NCBI GenBank assembly: GCA_003551435.1
Contig: PUMQ01000015.1
Location: forward strand, 1-43,866
DNA from: Candidatus Nealsoniibacteriota bacterium
Lineage (GTDB): Bacteria > Patescibacteriota > Minisyncoccia > Minisyncoccales > PWPS01
DNA: 43,866 nucleotides
Direction of reading: 5' to 3'
Shown here: positions 1 through 7,259 of the stretch, piece by piece
Position numbering within the stretch: position 1 is the stretch's first letter
Layout: the number at the start of each line of letters is the position of its first letter
Translations under genes and position numbers: made by a program
The notes under the pieces: generated by a model
What the model was told of the DNA's origin: nothing
Seen by the model: the letters and a program-made list of their open reading frames with translations, nothing else
Databases searched by the model: none

Positions 1-1786
1 AACAGTAAATGGTTTCTTCTGTTTCTGGATCCTCGAACTGGTCTATTTCGACCATACCCAAGTCCTCACAGGGTTCAGTGCTTTCTTGGTCAGTTTCTTC
101 CGGACACTCTTCTATCTCTTCTTCGGGACAGCAAATACACATCCACCCCGAAGGACGATCGCCTTCACATAAACCGGTGGGTGCGCGTATACATGGGTCT
201 TCAGGAAAAGACAAAGACCAAAAACAACCCCATCCCTCAGGCGGATCAGTCAGCTCCAGTTCTTCTTTCGGCTCTTCTATCGCTCTCTTGCAACAAACAG
301 TTCCATGTGTCGCAATTTGCCAGCACAAAAGCCTCGCTCTATCTCCTAGCGAATCACATTCCCAATAACTGGTTTTAGTCCATCCAGAAGGACAATTTAA
401 ATTCCATTTCGGCATACAGAAGCGCCTATATTCATAATCAGCGCCACTAGAGCCATAAGCTTCTCCGATAAAGGGATTAAAGAGAAAAGCGGAAGATAGG
501 CTTATTGTATATAGTCTCGGGTCTTCACAGTTTAAATTATCTCTATCAATAAATCCGTCAAAAGGATCTACCGCGGCTCCCATTGATAGCCTTACATCTC
601 CTCCTCTAATACTATCAACTTCTCCTTGAGAAAGCTCTCTTACCTCGTAATGGAGGTGAGAGCCGGTTGAATTTTCCGTACTACCCGTACTACCTTCCTT
701 GCCTATTCCGGTGCCACTCGGAATTCCTTCTCCTTCTCTGACGGAAAATGAAGAAAGGTGCTGGTAAAGCATAAGATAACTCTTTCCGCTTTCTTCATCC
801 GTGTGCAAAATAGCAACTGTTTTTCCGCGGGTATCAGGATAGTTTCTGACTTGGACTACTTCTCCTCCATGTGTTGCGTGTATGGGAGTTCCAAGGCCTG
901 CCGAAATATCAACTCCCTGGTGATAATCGTACGGAGGATTATTCCATGGCCTGTGATGACCGAAGTATCCATTTGTATCATTTATTGAGTAATTTGTTCC
1001 TGGAGGATAAAGGCAACCCTCTTCCCCGGGAAAATCGATGTCCTGTACCGGCAAGGGATCGGGAGGATCGGGTTCCCACGCTTCTATTACGGGACGTTCG
1101 TCCGGGATTTCTTTTTGAGAAGGTATGCTTATCCGCGGAGCGTCAATTGGTCCTTCCTCGCAACACGGCTCTCCGTCGGGACACTCTTCTATAATTTCCA
1201 AAAGCTGTTTGCTTCCTTCTTCTATTCCGTCGGCGGAGTGCTCTGCCGCGTAGGTTGCATCTAAAACATCGTAAAGCTTTTTTTTTGCCGTGTCATTTAA
1301 AATAGCGTCCTCTATTAAAAGACCGAAAGGAATTTGGTAATAAACATTTTTTATTTCCCATGTAAGGTCAATTCTGTCCACTCTATCGGGGTCGTCCAAA
1401 TCTCTTTGTTGGAAAAGGACAAGCTGAGAATCCAGGGTAAAAAGAAGAGAGTAGGAGGCAAATACAATAAGCCCTCCTTGTAGAGCGCTTACCATCCAGC
1501 TTTTTGCGTTTTTTCTCCTATCTGGATCTCCCGAAGATAAAATATGGAGAAGACCGCCGTAAAGGATGATAACGATCACCACTATACCGGAGACAAAAAG
1601 CATGAGGTGGAAAAGGTAGGTGACAAACAAAGGAAGAATTTCTTCCTGGGACTCTACCTCTCTGAGGAACTCTTGAGGAGCGGCTACCCCCGGCACGCGC
1701 GGATAAACAACTTCTGTTTCCGAAGAGACTACAAAAGGAACTACGAGGAGTAGTACGAGGGCGGATACTAGTATAAGTTTTTTCAT
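1..1786 (-). CDS. VirB2-like membrane anchor fused to an M23 peptidase, Cys-rich tail (3' end beyond window)
   Basis: This gene is missing from the ORF track because its stop lies outside the window. Reading the minus strand from ATG at 1786 gives about 595 open codons to the edge. Residues 1-22 are a signal-like hydrophobic segment. Two membrane segments follow, separated by a short charged loop (GDPDRRKNAKSW), the layout of VirB2/TrbC-type pilins. An M23 (LytM-like) domain has the zinc motifs HQGVD (H289, D293) and HLHYEV (H377, H379), so it should be an active peptidoglycan endopeptidase. The remaining C-terminal part carries about 15 cysteines, suggesting a disulfide-stabilised exported domain. 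It lies last in the secretion cluster, just after virB4, with its own promoter. Likely role: local cell-wall opening for the secretion channel. The VirB2 assignment rests on topology and the loop only. Confidence 0.85.
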   Translation of the reverse strand, partial: MKKLILVSALVLLLVVPFVVSSETEVVYPRVPGVAAPQEFLREVESQEEILPLFVTYLFHLMLFVSGIVVIVIILYGGLLHILSSGDPDRRKNAKSWMVSALQGGLIVFASYSLLFTLDSQLVLFQQRDLDDPDRVDRIDLTWEIKNVYYQIPFGLLIEDAILNDTAKKKLYDVLDATYAAEHSADGIEEGSKQLLEIIEECPDGEPCCEEGPIDAPRISIPSQKEIPDERPVIEAWEPDPPDPLPVQDIDFPGEEGCLYPPGTNYSINDTNGYFGHHRPWNNPPYDYHQGVDISAGLGTPIHATHGGEVVQVRNYPDTRGKTVAILHTDEESGKSYLMLYQHLSSFSVREGEGIPSGTGIGKEGSTGSTENSTGSHLHYEVRELSQGEVDSIRGGDVRLSMGAAVDPFDGFIDRDNLNCEDPRLYTISLSSAFLFNPFIGEAYGSSGADYEYRRFCMPKWNLNCPSGWTKTSYWECDSLGDRARLLCWQIATHGTVCCKRAIEEPKEELELTDPPEGWGCFWSLSFPEDPCIRAPTGLCEGDRPSGWMCICCPEEEIEECPEETDQESTEPCEDLGMVEIDQFEDPETEETIYC

Positions 1787-1815
1787 AAAAAGTATGGTTA
1801 GGCGATTATTCTTGG

Positions 1816-1843
1816 ATTATAAAACATAAGGGGAAAAAAGCAA
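1816..1843 (-). promoter_or_regulatory. Promoter for the M23 fusion gene
   Basis: On the minus strand TTGCTT and a perfect TATAAT are 16 nt apart. The predicted transcription start near 1809 leaves a leader of about 23 nt before the ATG at 1786. It lies in the 62-nt gap after virB4, so this gene can be transcribed apart from the cluster. Confidence 0.55.
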
Positions 1844-1848
1844 TAAAA

Positions 1849-3642
1849 TTAGAATTTCGCTTTTGATTTTTTCATCTTTTCAATCTCTTCCGGAGAAGAG
1901 GTAATAATCTGATCTTCGGTGTAAGAAGCGGTTATTTTAATAGCTACGTGCTTTTGTCCGGCAAAGAAAATGCCTTCTCCCACTTCTCCTTCAAGGAGGA
2001 TGAACTTCTCTTCCTCTGTCAGGTTAAATACTTGCTGGATCATGTCAATTACCGCCGAGGATTGCTTGAGAAGTATTTTAAGAGCGGAGTTAGTGACAAT
2101 CGGTTTTCCGTAATTTGACTGCATAAAGTCGGAAACGTCTTGGGTAATGGTGGTCACTCCCAGCCAGTATTTTCTCGCCCTTTTAACGAGTCCGAAAAGG
2201 AAAGATGCCCCGTCTTCGTTTTGCATCATCCACCACGCCTCGTCAATAACAAAAAGCCTCTTTTTTGCAGAGGAAGTTATTATCTTCCATATGTAACGCA
2301 TGATAATAAACATGGCTATCGGTCTCATCTCTTCTTCCAAATCCCTTATTCCAAAGACGGTAAGTTTGCTTGTTACGGAAATATTGGTGTGTTTATTAAA
2401 GAAGTTGGAATATGTTCCGCGAGTAAACCTTCTTAATCGCAAGATAAGAGGCCTTGTGCCTTCCATTGATTCTAACACCTGCTCTAAATCGGAAAGCAAA
2501 GGAACTTTCTCTTCCCAGGTATTCGGATCGCTTTCCGGAGTAATGTCTCTTGCGGCATAGGTTTCCGTCACTGCCTGGTCTATAAGGGCGTCTTCTTCCG
2601 GAGAAAGACCGCCGAGCATAATACGCAAAAGGCCGACGAGATTGATGGTATTTGTTCTTAAAACCTCTTCCGCCGTTTCATCTTCTCCGGGAATAGGAAC
2701 ATCAAAAGGGTTAATCTGATGGGTTGAGCCCAGCGATATGCTGTAAAAAGATCCGTCTACGGACTCGCTGAGAGTTTTGTACTCGTTTTCCGGATCAACG
2801 ATAATTACATCCACCCCGGTCATTAGAGACCTTAAAACATCAAGCTTCACAAGGTATGACTTTCCTGCCCCGGATGTTCCAAACACCACCGCGTTTGCGT
2901 TTTCCAGTGTAAACCGATCAAAAAGAACTAGGGACCGATTATGTTTGTTTATCCCGTAGAGAATTCCGTCCGAGGAAGTAAGATCAAAGGAGATAAAGGG
3001 GAAAATGCTTGAAAGAGGCTCTGTGTTTAAAGGAGTGTGGGTTTGCAAGAGGTCCATCCCGTAAGGAGAGGTGCTTGTAAAACCGGATGCCTGCTGAAAG
3101 AGAGCCGGCCTGATGTAGATTACTTTCGCTTCGAAAATGGATCGCAGTATATTTTCTGTTTCTTCCAGCTCTTTTTCCGAATCGCCGTAGACGGTAACAT
3201 AAAGGCCGAAGTAAAACATTCTTTCCTGGGCAGACTGCAGGCGGTCGCGCAACTCCTCCATATCTCTATAGGCGGTTTCCAAAACAGGGTTCCTTACGAG
3301 TCCTTTTTCTTCGTTGTCCATTATTTCTGCCTGGACTTCGGTGAGTCGCTTGCGCAACTTTTTTAAAACATCTTCCGTGTTTGCCGGATGAATGAAAAAA
3401 GAGATATCCAGCTGGACGTTGAGATTGATTACCGGAGAAACCCAGCCGGCGGTAATGTAGTGGGGGTAAGAGAAAACAAAAAAGGAACGGGAAAACTTTT
3501 CCTCAATTTTTATCTGTCCTTGAAGTTCTTGAATAGAAGAAGGGGCGATTACGTCAACCAACTTCAACACTCCCGCTTTTTCTTTTTCGGGAGACTTCTT
3601 CTCCATTCCCGCCAATTTTTTAAAATCTTCCAGTAAACCCAT
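1849..3642 (-). CDS. virB4: VirB4-family conjugation/secretion ATPase
   Basis: 597 aa. Hexameric ATPase that would power substrate transfer or pilus assembly at the inner face of the membrane. The Walker A motif GTSGAGKS is at residues 255-262 and the Walker B motif RLFVIDEAW is at 462-470 with D467/E468. The TITQDVSDF segment near 498 fits the sensor/glutamine region of VirB4/TraC ATPases. The first ~230 residues include a helical stretch (about 90-145) typical of the VirB4 front domain, but the protein is shorter than most VirB4 proteins (about 800 aa). The missing N-terminal part appears to be the separate 207-aa gene immediately upstream (11 nt gap). Both are co-transcribed with the PrgI-like gene. 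Confidence 0.9.
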   Translation of the reverse strand: MGLLEDFKKLAGMEKKSPEKEKAGVLKLVDVIAPSSIQELQGQIKIEEKFSRSFFVFSYPHYITAGWVSPVINLNVQLDISFFIHPANTEDVLKKLRKRLTEVQAEIMDNEEKGLVRNPVLETAYRDMEELRDRLQSAQERMFYFGLYVTVYGDSEKELEETENILRSIFEAKVIYIRPALFQQASGFTSTSPYGMDLLQTHTPLNTEPLSSIFPFISFDLTSSDGILYGINKHNRSLVLFDRFTLENANAVVFGTSGAGKSYLVKLDVLRSLMTGVDVIIVDPENEYKTLSESVDGSFYSISLGSTHQINPFDVPIPGEDETAEEVLRTNTINLVGLLRIMLGGLSPEEDALIDQAVTETYAARDITPESDPNTWEEKVPLLSDLEQVLESMEGTRPLILRLRRFTRGTYSNFFNKHTNISVTSKLTVFGIRDLEEEMRPIAMFIIMRYIWKIITSSAKKRLFVIDEAWWMMQNEDGASFLFGLVKRARKYWLGVTTITQDVSDFMQSNYGKPIVTNSALKILLKQSSAVIDMIQQVFNLTEEEKFILLEGEVGEGIFFAGQKHVAIKITASYTEDQIITSSPEEIEKMKKSKAKF

Positions 3643-3653
3643 TTTATTATTTT

Positions 3654-4277
3654 TTAGGTGGTAAGTTCTTCCGGAAATTCCGGATAGTAACCACTCTCTG
3701 CACTTTTAGGATGGAATAGCGACCAAAAAAGCTCGATAATCTCAATAGTGGTAAGGGGAGCACAGTGCAAACCGCATCTTCGCAGCCCCAAAGCTACAAA
3801 TTCCATTCTTTGGTACAGCTGTCTTTTGCCCCTCTGAAAGGAGTCTTCTGTTATCTCTGTTGTTCCTTTTGATTTTTTGGTATCTCCGACAGCCGTCGGA
3901 CTGTAGGGGACAACCACAAAGAAGCTTTTGGAATAAATTGACTCTTTATTAACGAAATCTTCCAAAAATTCTCTATATCCTGTCGTTTGCTGTTTTAGAA
4001 GGGGATTTGGCTGCTCTTCTTCCATCTTTTTTATTTTTTCGATATAGCCGGTAATGTTTGTTTTTCTTGACTGAACCACTATCTGGCAGGAAAAATCAAG
4101 AGAGTTCAAAAAAGACTGGAACTGGTAAAGAACCGCTTCCTGTTCTTCCTTTGATTTTAAAGCAATGTTAATGGAAGATACCATCAATACCCCTCGCATT
4201 CCCCTGTTTTTTAGGAGAATTATTCCTTCTCTTACCTGTTTTATGGGAATAAAGTCTTGTGCGGTTTTTGCGGCCAT
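3654..4277 (-). CDS. TraC-like protein (separate VirB4 N-terminal domain)
   Basis: 207 aa. It resembles the small TraC-family proteins that sit between PrgI and VirB4 genes in CPR genomes. No Walker motif and no membrane segment. It has an alpha/beta N-terminal part (IPIKQVREGIILLKNRGMRG, then a segment around residue 60 containing SFLNSLDF and QIVVQSR) that matches the N-terminal domain of VirB4/TrbE-type ATPases, then a helix and a SKSFFVVVPY strand. It ends 11 nt before virB4 and starts 3 nt after the PrgI-like gene, so dosage with VirB4 is probably matched. I infer that it is the split-off front domain of VirB4, bridging the ATPase to the PrgI/VirB3 protein. Confidence 0.72.
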   Translation of the reverse strand: MAAKTAQDFIPIKQVREGIILLKNRGMRGVLMVSSINIALKSKEEQEAVLYQFQSFLNSLDFSCQIVVQSRKTNITGYIEKIKKMEEEQPNPLLKQQTTGYREFLEDFVNKESIYSKSFFVVVPYSPTAVGDTKKSKGTTEITEDSFQRGKRQLYQRMEFVALGLRRCGLHCAPLTTIEIIELFWSLFHPKSAESGYYPEFPEELTT

Positions 4278-4280
4278 AAG

Positions 4281-4706
4281 TTAAAAGGTTTCTATTTTAC
4301 TTGAAATGTCGTCGAGACGGCCTCCTTTTTTGCTTGAAGGAGCCTTTTCCTCTTTTTCGCTTTCTTCTTCCTCTGTCGTTGTTTTCGTTTTTATTCTTTT
4401 AGGAATGGTTGTTTCCATGGGAGCTGTTTTTTTCTCCCAGATATACTCCCTTGAGGAGATACTAAAAAGAATCATTTTTTTTATATACTCGGAAAGCGGT
4501 TGCCCTGCTACTTGCAAAAAGGCAAGCGCTACTCCTCCTCCCCCGATCATTATCGCAAGGATGTAAAACAAAGGAGAAGTGCCTATTATAAAGTAAAGGA
4601 AAAGGACGACAAGACCCGCTGCTCCTATATAAAGAAGCTGGGAAAAGGTGGCCGGACCCAGTATTTTTGCTTTGTATTCTACGTGGCGCGGAACTTTATA
4701 ACGCAT
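4281..4706 (-). CDS. PrgI/VirB3-like membrane protein
   Basis: 141 aa. The start MRYKVPRHVEYKAKILGP and two close hydrophobic segments (about 20-42 and 47-66) are the hallmark of PrgI-family proteins of Gram-positive conjugation systems, the functional counterpart of VirB3. A cytoplasmic helix (LSEYIKKMILFS) follows, then a charged low-complexity tail of about 50 residues rich in K, T and E. It lies upstream of the TraC-like and VirB4 genes with a 3-nt gap, the standard PrgI-VirB4 arrangement. It would anchor VirB4 to the inner membrane. The start is preceded by a copy of the composite intergenic repeat rather than a ribosome binding site. Confidence 0.82.
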   Translation of the reverse strand: MRYKVPRHVEYKAKILGPATFSQLLYIGAAGLVVLFLYFIIGTSPLFYILAIMIGGGGVALAFLQVAGQPLSEYIKKMILFSISSREYIWEKKTAPMETTIPKRIKTKTTTEEEESEKEEKAPSSKKGGRLDDISSKIETF

Positions 4707-4712
4707 TTTTTT

Positions 4713-4777
4713 AACTTATGATCTACACCTTTCTTTATTACCGGTCATTGGTCATATGTCATCGGTCATTTGTCATT
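4713..4777 (-). repeat. Composite gene-boundary repeat, copy 1
   Basis: Read on the minus strand, the TGA stop of the upstream 140-aa gene begins the repeat (TGACAAATGACCGATGAC). The core GACCGGTAATAAAGAAAG follows, then a short degenerate GATCATAAG segment before the ATG of the PrgI-like gene. The same order of parts recurs at 28431-28604 and 33645-33720. Confidence 0.75.
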
Positions 4778-5195
4778 CAATAGGTTCTCTGTAGACATCT
4801 TTAGCATCCTGTTTTGGCGGTTCTTCGGGAGGTTTTTCGGGCTTTTTCTCTTCTTTTTCTACTACTGGCTTTTCAGAGGATGTGCCGGGAATGCTGGAAA
4901 GAATAATCTCGTCTATTCCTTTGGCAATTTTTTCTGCCGTTTCGCTGTCAATATCCAAGCCTTCCTGGATAGTTAATTTTAAATTTTCCTTGGGAAGTTT
5001 TCCGAAAATAGCGTAGGTTGTCCGGAAAGCTACCCCTTCTACCTTTTCCCGGTCGGTGATCCTGTTTTCTATGCAGATACTGGCTATTTTTTGAGCTGTT
5101 TTTTCACTGAGCGCAAAAGCAATAAGTTCCTCGGAATAAGTTTTAAAAAAGCCGGGGTATTTTTCTTTTAATTTGGAAATGCTTTCTTTATTCAT
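4773..5195 (-). CDS. Small helical protein ending in YREPIE (paralogue 1)
   Basis: 140 aa. Function unknown. Residues 1-105 look all-helical and soluble. The segment SEKTAQKIASICIENRI ... SETAEKIAKGIDEIILSSI resembles a helical domain common in CPR hypothetical proteins. Residues 106-130 are a P/E/K linker, and the protein ends DVYREPIE. The 142-aa protein encoded by 6781-7209 has the same plan and the same last residues (DIYREPIE). Each follows a VirB6/TrbL-like gene; here the gap is 3 nt. The two appear to be a duplicated channel-protein-plus-partner module. The fixed C-terminal tail may be a docking or export tag; that is inference. Confidence 0.75.
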   Translation of the reverse strand: MNKESISKLKEKYPGFFKTYSEELIAFALSEKTAQKIASICIENRITDREKVEGVAFRTTYAIFGKLPKENLKLTIQEGLDIDSETAEKIAKGIDEIILSSIPGTSSEKPVVEKEEKKPEKPPEEPPKQDAKDVYREPIE

Positions 5196-5198
5196 ATA

Positions 5199-6737
5199 TT
5201 ATTCGGACCTTTTTTCTTGAAGAATATTTTTTCTACACAGAGGACAAAGAGAAGTATCTTTACCGACGGTAGCGCCGCACCCTTTACACTGTGTCTCTTC
5301 TTTTTTTCTTTCCGGGTCAGCCGCCTTTACTCCGGCTGAGGGTTGGATTTTTCCTTCTTTATCTACACTTTCGCTCATTTTAGCGATATTTTCGGCAATA
5401 TCTTTTGTTGCCGACTCGCTTCCTCCCGACGCAAAGGAAGCCACTTGCCCTACCGAGCGAGGAGTTTCTTCTCCCATCTTCCGCTCTCTGCCGACACTTT
5501 CTCTTCTTAAGAATCCTCTTCGGGAGCTCTTTTTTTCTCCTTCTCCGGACGGTGCTTCTCCGGAAGGTGTCGACGGGACAGATGCTGCAGGCCCTGGACT
5601 AAAGGCACTCCTGACCGATGCTGATGCCGCTTGAGTTTTTTCTTTAAAAGTGGAGCCGGGCAGGCGAGCAGAGGTCTTTTTGGCCGCTCCGGAGGCGCTT
5701 TGGAATCCTTCAATAACACCTACCGCCCCGGAAGAAGAGATGGACAAGGTCGCAAAAAAACCAAAGAGAATAAAGAAAAGGGGAATCATCAGAGGAAATA
5801 CCTGAATAAACATTCCTATCTCCATCCCTTGGTGCTCTGTGGAAGGGGGTATTAAACCGGTGTGGTCAATAAACTGGAACATTATTTCTCCCATATAAAG
5901 AAAGAAGGCGGCGGATACTCCCGCAATACACCACCAGATGAATAACTTCCACCATTTTTTAAAGAAAGGCTGAGTTCCCGGAAGAATGTAGCAGAAGAAG
6001 CCGAAAGGAGAAATTATTACAAGGAGCCATATTACTACGTACCGCAAGGCGAAAATACCTCCGTAAAGGGCGTAAACAATGCCCGTGAGAGTATTAAAAA
6101 TGGTAAAAATTACCGTCATTGCCACCGGAGTTATAATCGCCCCGGTAAAAGAAGTCCATGGCGCATCAGCTAGGTTTGAAGCCATTATGTCAAAAAGAGC
6201 GCGCATGCGCATAACAAAAACCGACTCTTCTGCCAGGGAGGACACGAAGTAATTCATCATAATATTGGTGGCATCTATAAAAACTCCCAGCACTACCGGA
6301 GTGAAGTTAATGAGGAGAGCTACTGCAACGAGACGAGGAAGAGTTTTCTGCCATCGGTAAGTCTCAATCTGGAGAGCGGTTGATAAACCAATAATTATCA
6401 GAATTATGATAAAAAACATGTTGACAAAATCCCTGACTACTCCCCAGCCGTACATAACAAATTGATTTCCGGTGGTATAAGGAATGCCTATAAATTCCGG
6501 GCTGAGCGATATTCTTAAAAACCAGTCGGTAAAGGTGGAAAAAACTAAAGATACCGTAGAGATGGTAAGCAGAAAAACGCCGGCAAGAGCGCTTGCCGTG
6601 TGAGCAGCGATGGTAGCCGCTAAACCGTCAACAAAAGCAAGAGGGATTACTACCCCTAGCATAACAAGAGGAAGAATAAGAAGTGCGCGTTTTTGAAAAA
6701 CAGCGGAAAGAACCCTCCTTTTTATTTTTTTAGCCAT
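5199..6737 (-). CDS. VirB6/TrbL-like polytopic membrane protein with C-terminal zinc ribbon
   Basis: 512 aa. The first ~340 residues hold about 6-8 hydrophobic segments with the WKLFIWWCIAGVSAAF and PFGFFCYILPG-type features of CPR TrbL/VirB6-like channel proteins. A cytoplasmic S/A/P-rich disordered stretch follows, and a zinc ribbon closes the protein (C484, C487, C498, C501: CKGCG and CPLC). It is a candidate inner-membrane pore component of the secretion system. The start at 6737 is supported by a promoter whose -10 box is 6 nt upstream, implying a leaderless transcript. A zinc ribbon on a VirB6-like protein is unusual and may bind nucleic acid or a partner (inference). Confidence 0.8.
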   Translation of the reverse strand: MAKKIKRRVLSAVFQKRALLILPLVMLGVVIPLAFVDGLAATIAAHTASALAGVFLLTISTVSLVFSTFTDWFLRISLSPEFIGIPYTTGNQFVMYGWGVVRDFVNMFFIIILIIIGLSTALQIETYRWQKTLPRLVAVALLINFTPVVLGVFIDATNIMMNYFVSSLAEESVFVMRMRALFDIMASNLADAPWTSFTGAIITPVAMTVIFTIFNTLTGIVYALYGGIFALRYVVIWLLVIISPFGFFCYILPGTQPFFKKWWKLFIWWCIAGVSAAFFLYMGEIMFQFIDHTGLIPPSTEHQGMEIGMFIQVFPLMIPLFFILFGFFATLSISSSGAVGVIEGFQSASGAAKKTSARLPGSTFKEKTQAASASVRSAFSPGPAASVPSTPSGEAPSGEGEKKSSRRGFLRRESVGRERKMGEETPRSVGQVASFASGGSESATKDIAENIAKMSESVDKEGKIQPSAGVKAADPERKKEETQCKGCGATVGKDTSLCPLCRKNILQEKRSE

Positions 6738-6743
6738 TTTCTA

Positions 6744-6773
6744 ATTGTATTGCTTTAATACCCTTATTGTCAA
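6744..6773 (-). promoter_or_regulatory. Leaderless promoter inside the secretion cluster
   Basis: On the minus strand TTGACA and TACAAT are 18 nt apart, and only 6 nt separate the -10 box from the ATG at 6737. The transcript would start at or next to the start codon. This splits the cluster into at least two transcription units. Confidence 0.65.
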
Positions 6774-6780
6774 GGAAAAT

Positions 6781-7209
6781 TTACTCTATCGGCTCTCTGT
6801 AAATATCTCCGAATTCGCTTGGCTTCTTTTCTTCTTTTTCCTCTTTCTCGCTAATAGGCTTTATTCCTGCCTCCTTGAAATCCTCTTCCGTGTATATTTC
6901 TCTTAACAAATGTTGCATGGGGTAGATTATAGAACGCTTGAATTCGTTGCTCAGTGCTTTGCTTTTATCCTCGTCAAAAGCTACCTCCTTTTTTATGACT
7001 GAGTCTATTTGGGAAGGAGGAAGAACCCCGAGGAGAAGGTGAGTGGTTATTTGCGTGACTTTACTCATCTTTTCCGAATCAAGATTGTGTCTTTCGGCCA
7101 TATTTTCAATGCGATTGGAAATATCGTCTTCCCAAAAAGTTTTCTTGATTTTTTCGGGAAGCTCTTCGTATAATTTCCAGTACTCCTCGTTGGTATATTT
7201 TTTTAACAT
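6781..7209 (-). CDS. Small helical protein ending in YREPIE (paralogue 2)
   Basis: 142 aa. Function unknown. Helical soluble body with ENMAERHNLDSEKMSKVTQI and LLLGVLPPSQIDSVIKKEV, typical of a CPR helical domain. An E/K-rich linker leads to the terminal DIYREPIE. It pairs with the 140-aa protein at 4773-5195 in length, architecture and tail but is divergent in the body. It lies 50 nt downstream of the 701-aa VirB6/TrbL-like gene, mirroring the other pair. Probably a cytosolic partner of that membrane protein (inference from gene order). Confidence 0.75.
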   Translation of the reverse strand: MLKKYTNEEYWKLYEELPEKIKKTFWEDDISNRIENMAERHNLDSEKMSKVTQITTHLLLGVLPPSQIDSVIKKEVAFDEDKSKALSNEFKRSIIYPMQHLLREIYTEEDFKEAGIKPISEKEEKEEKKPSEFGDIYREPIE

Positions 7210-7259
7210 ATTTGCTTATTGGTTAAAACTCTGAATCTGGATCTTGATCGGTATTTCCG

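Noticed and set aside
9-1753. Plus-strand ORFs at 9-368, 181-378, 758-988, 871-1194, 1544-1753
   Set aside because: They lie antisense to the M23 fusion gene, which has signal, membrane and zinc motifs over the whole region.
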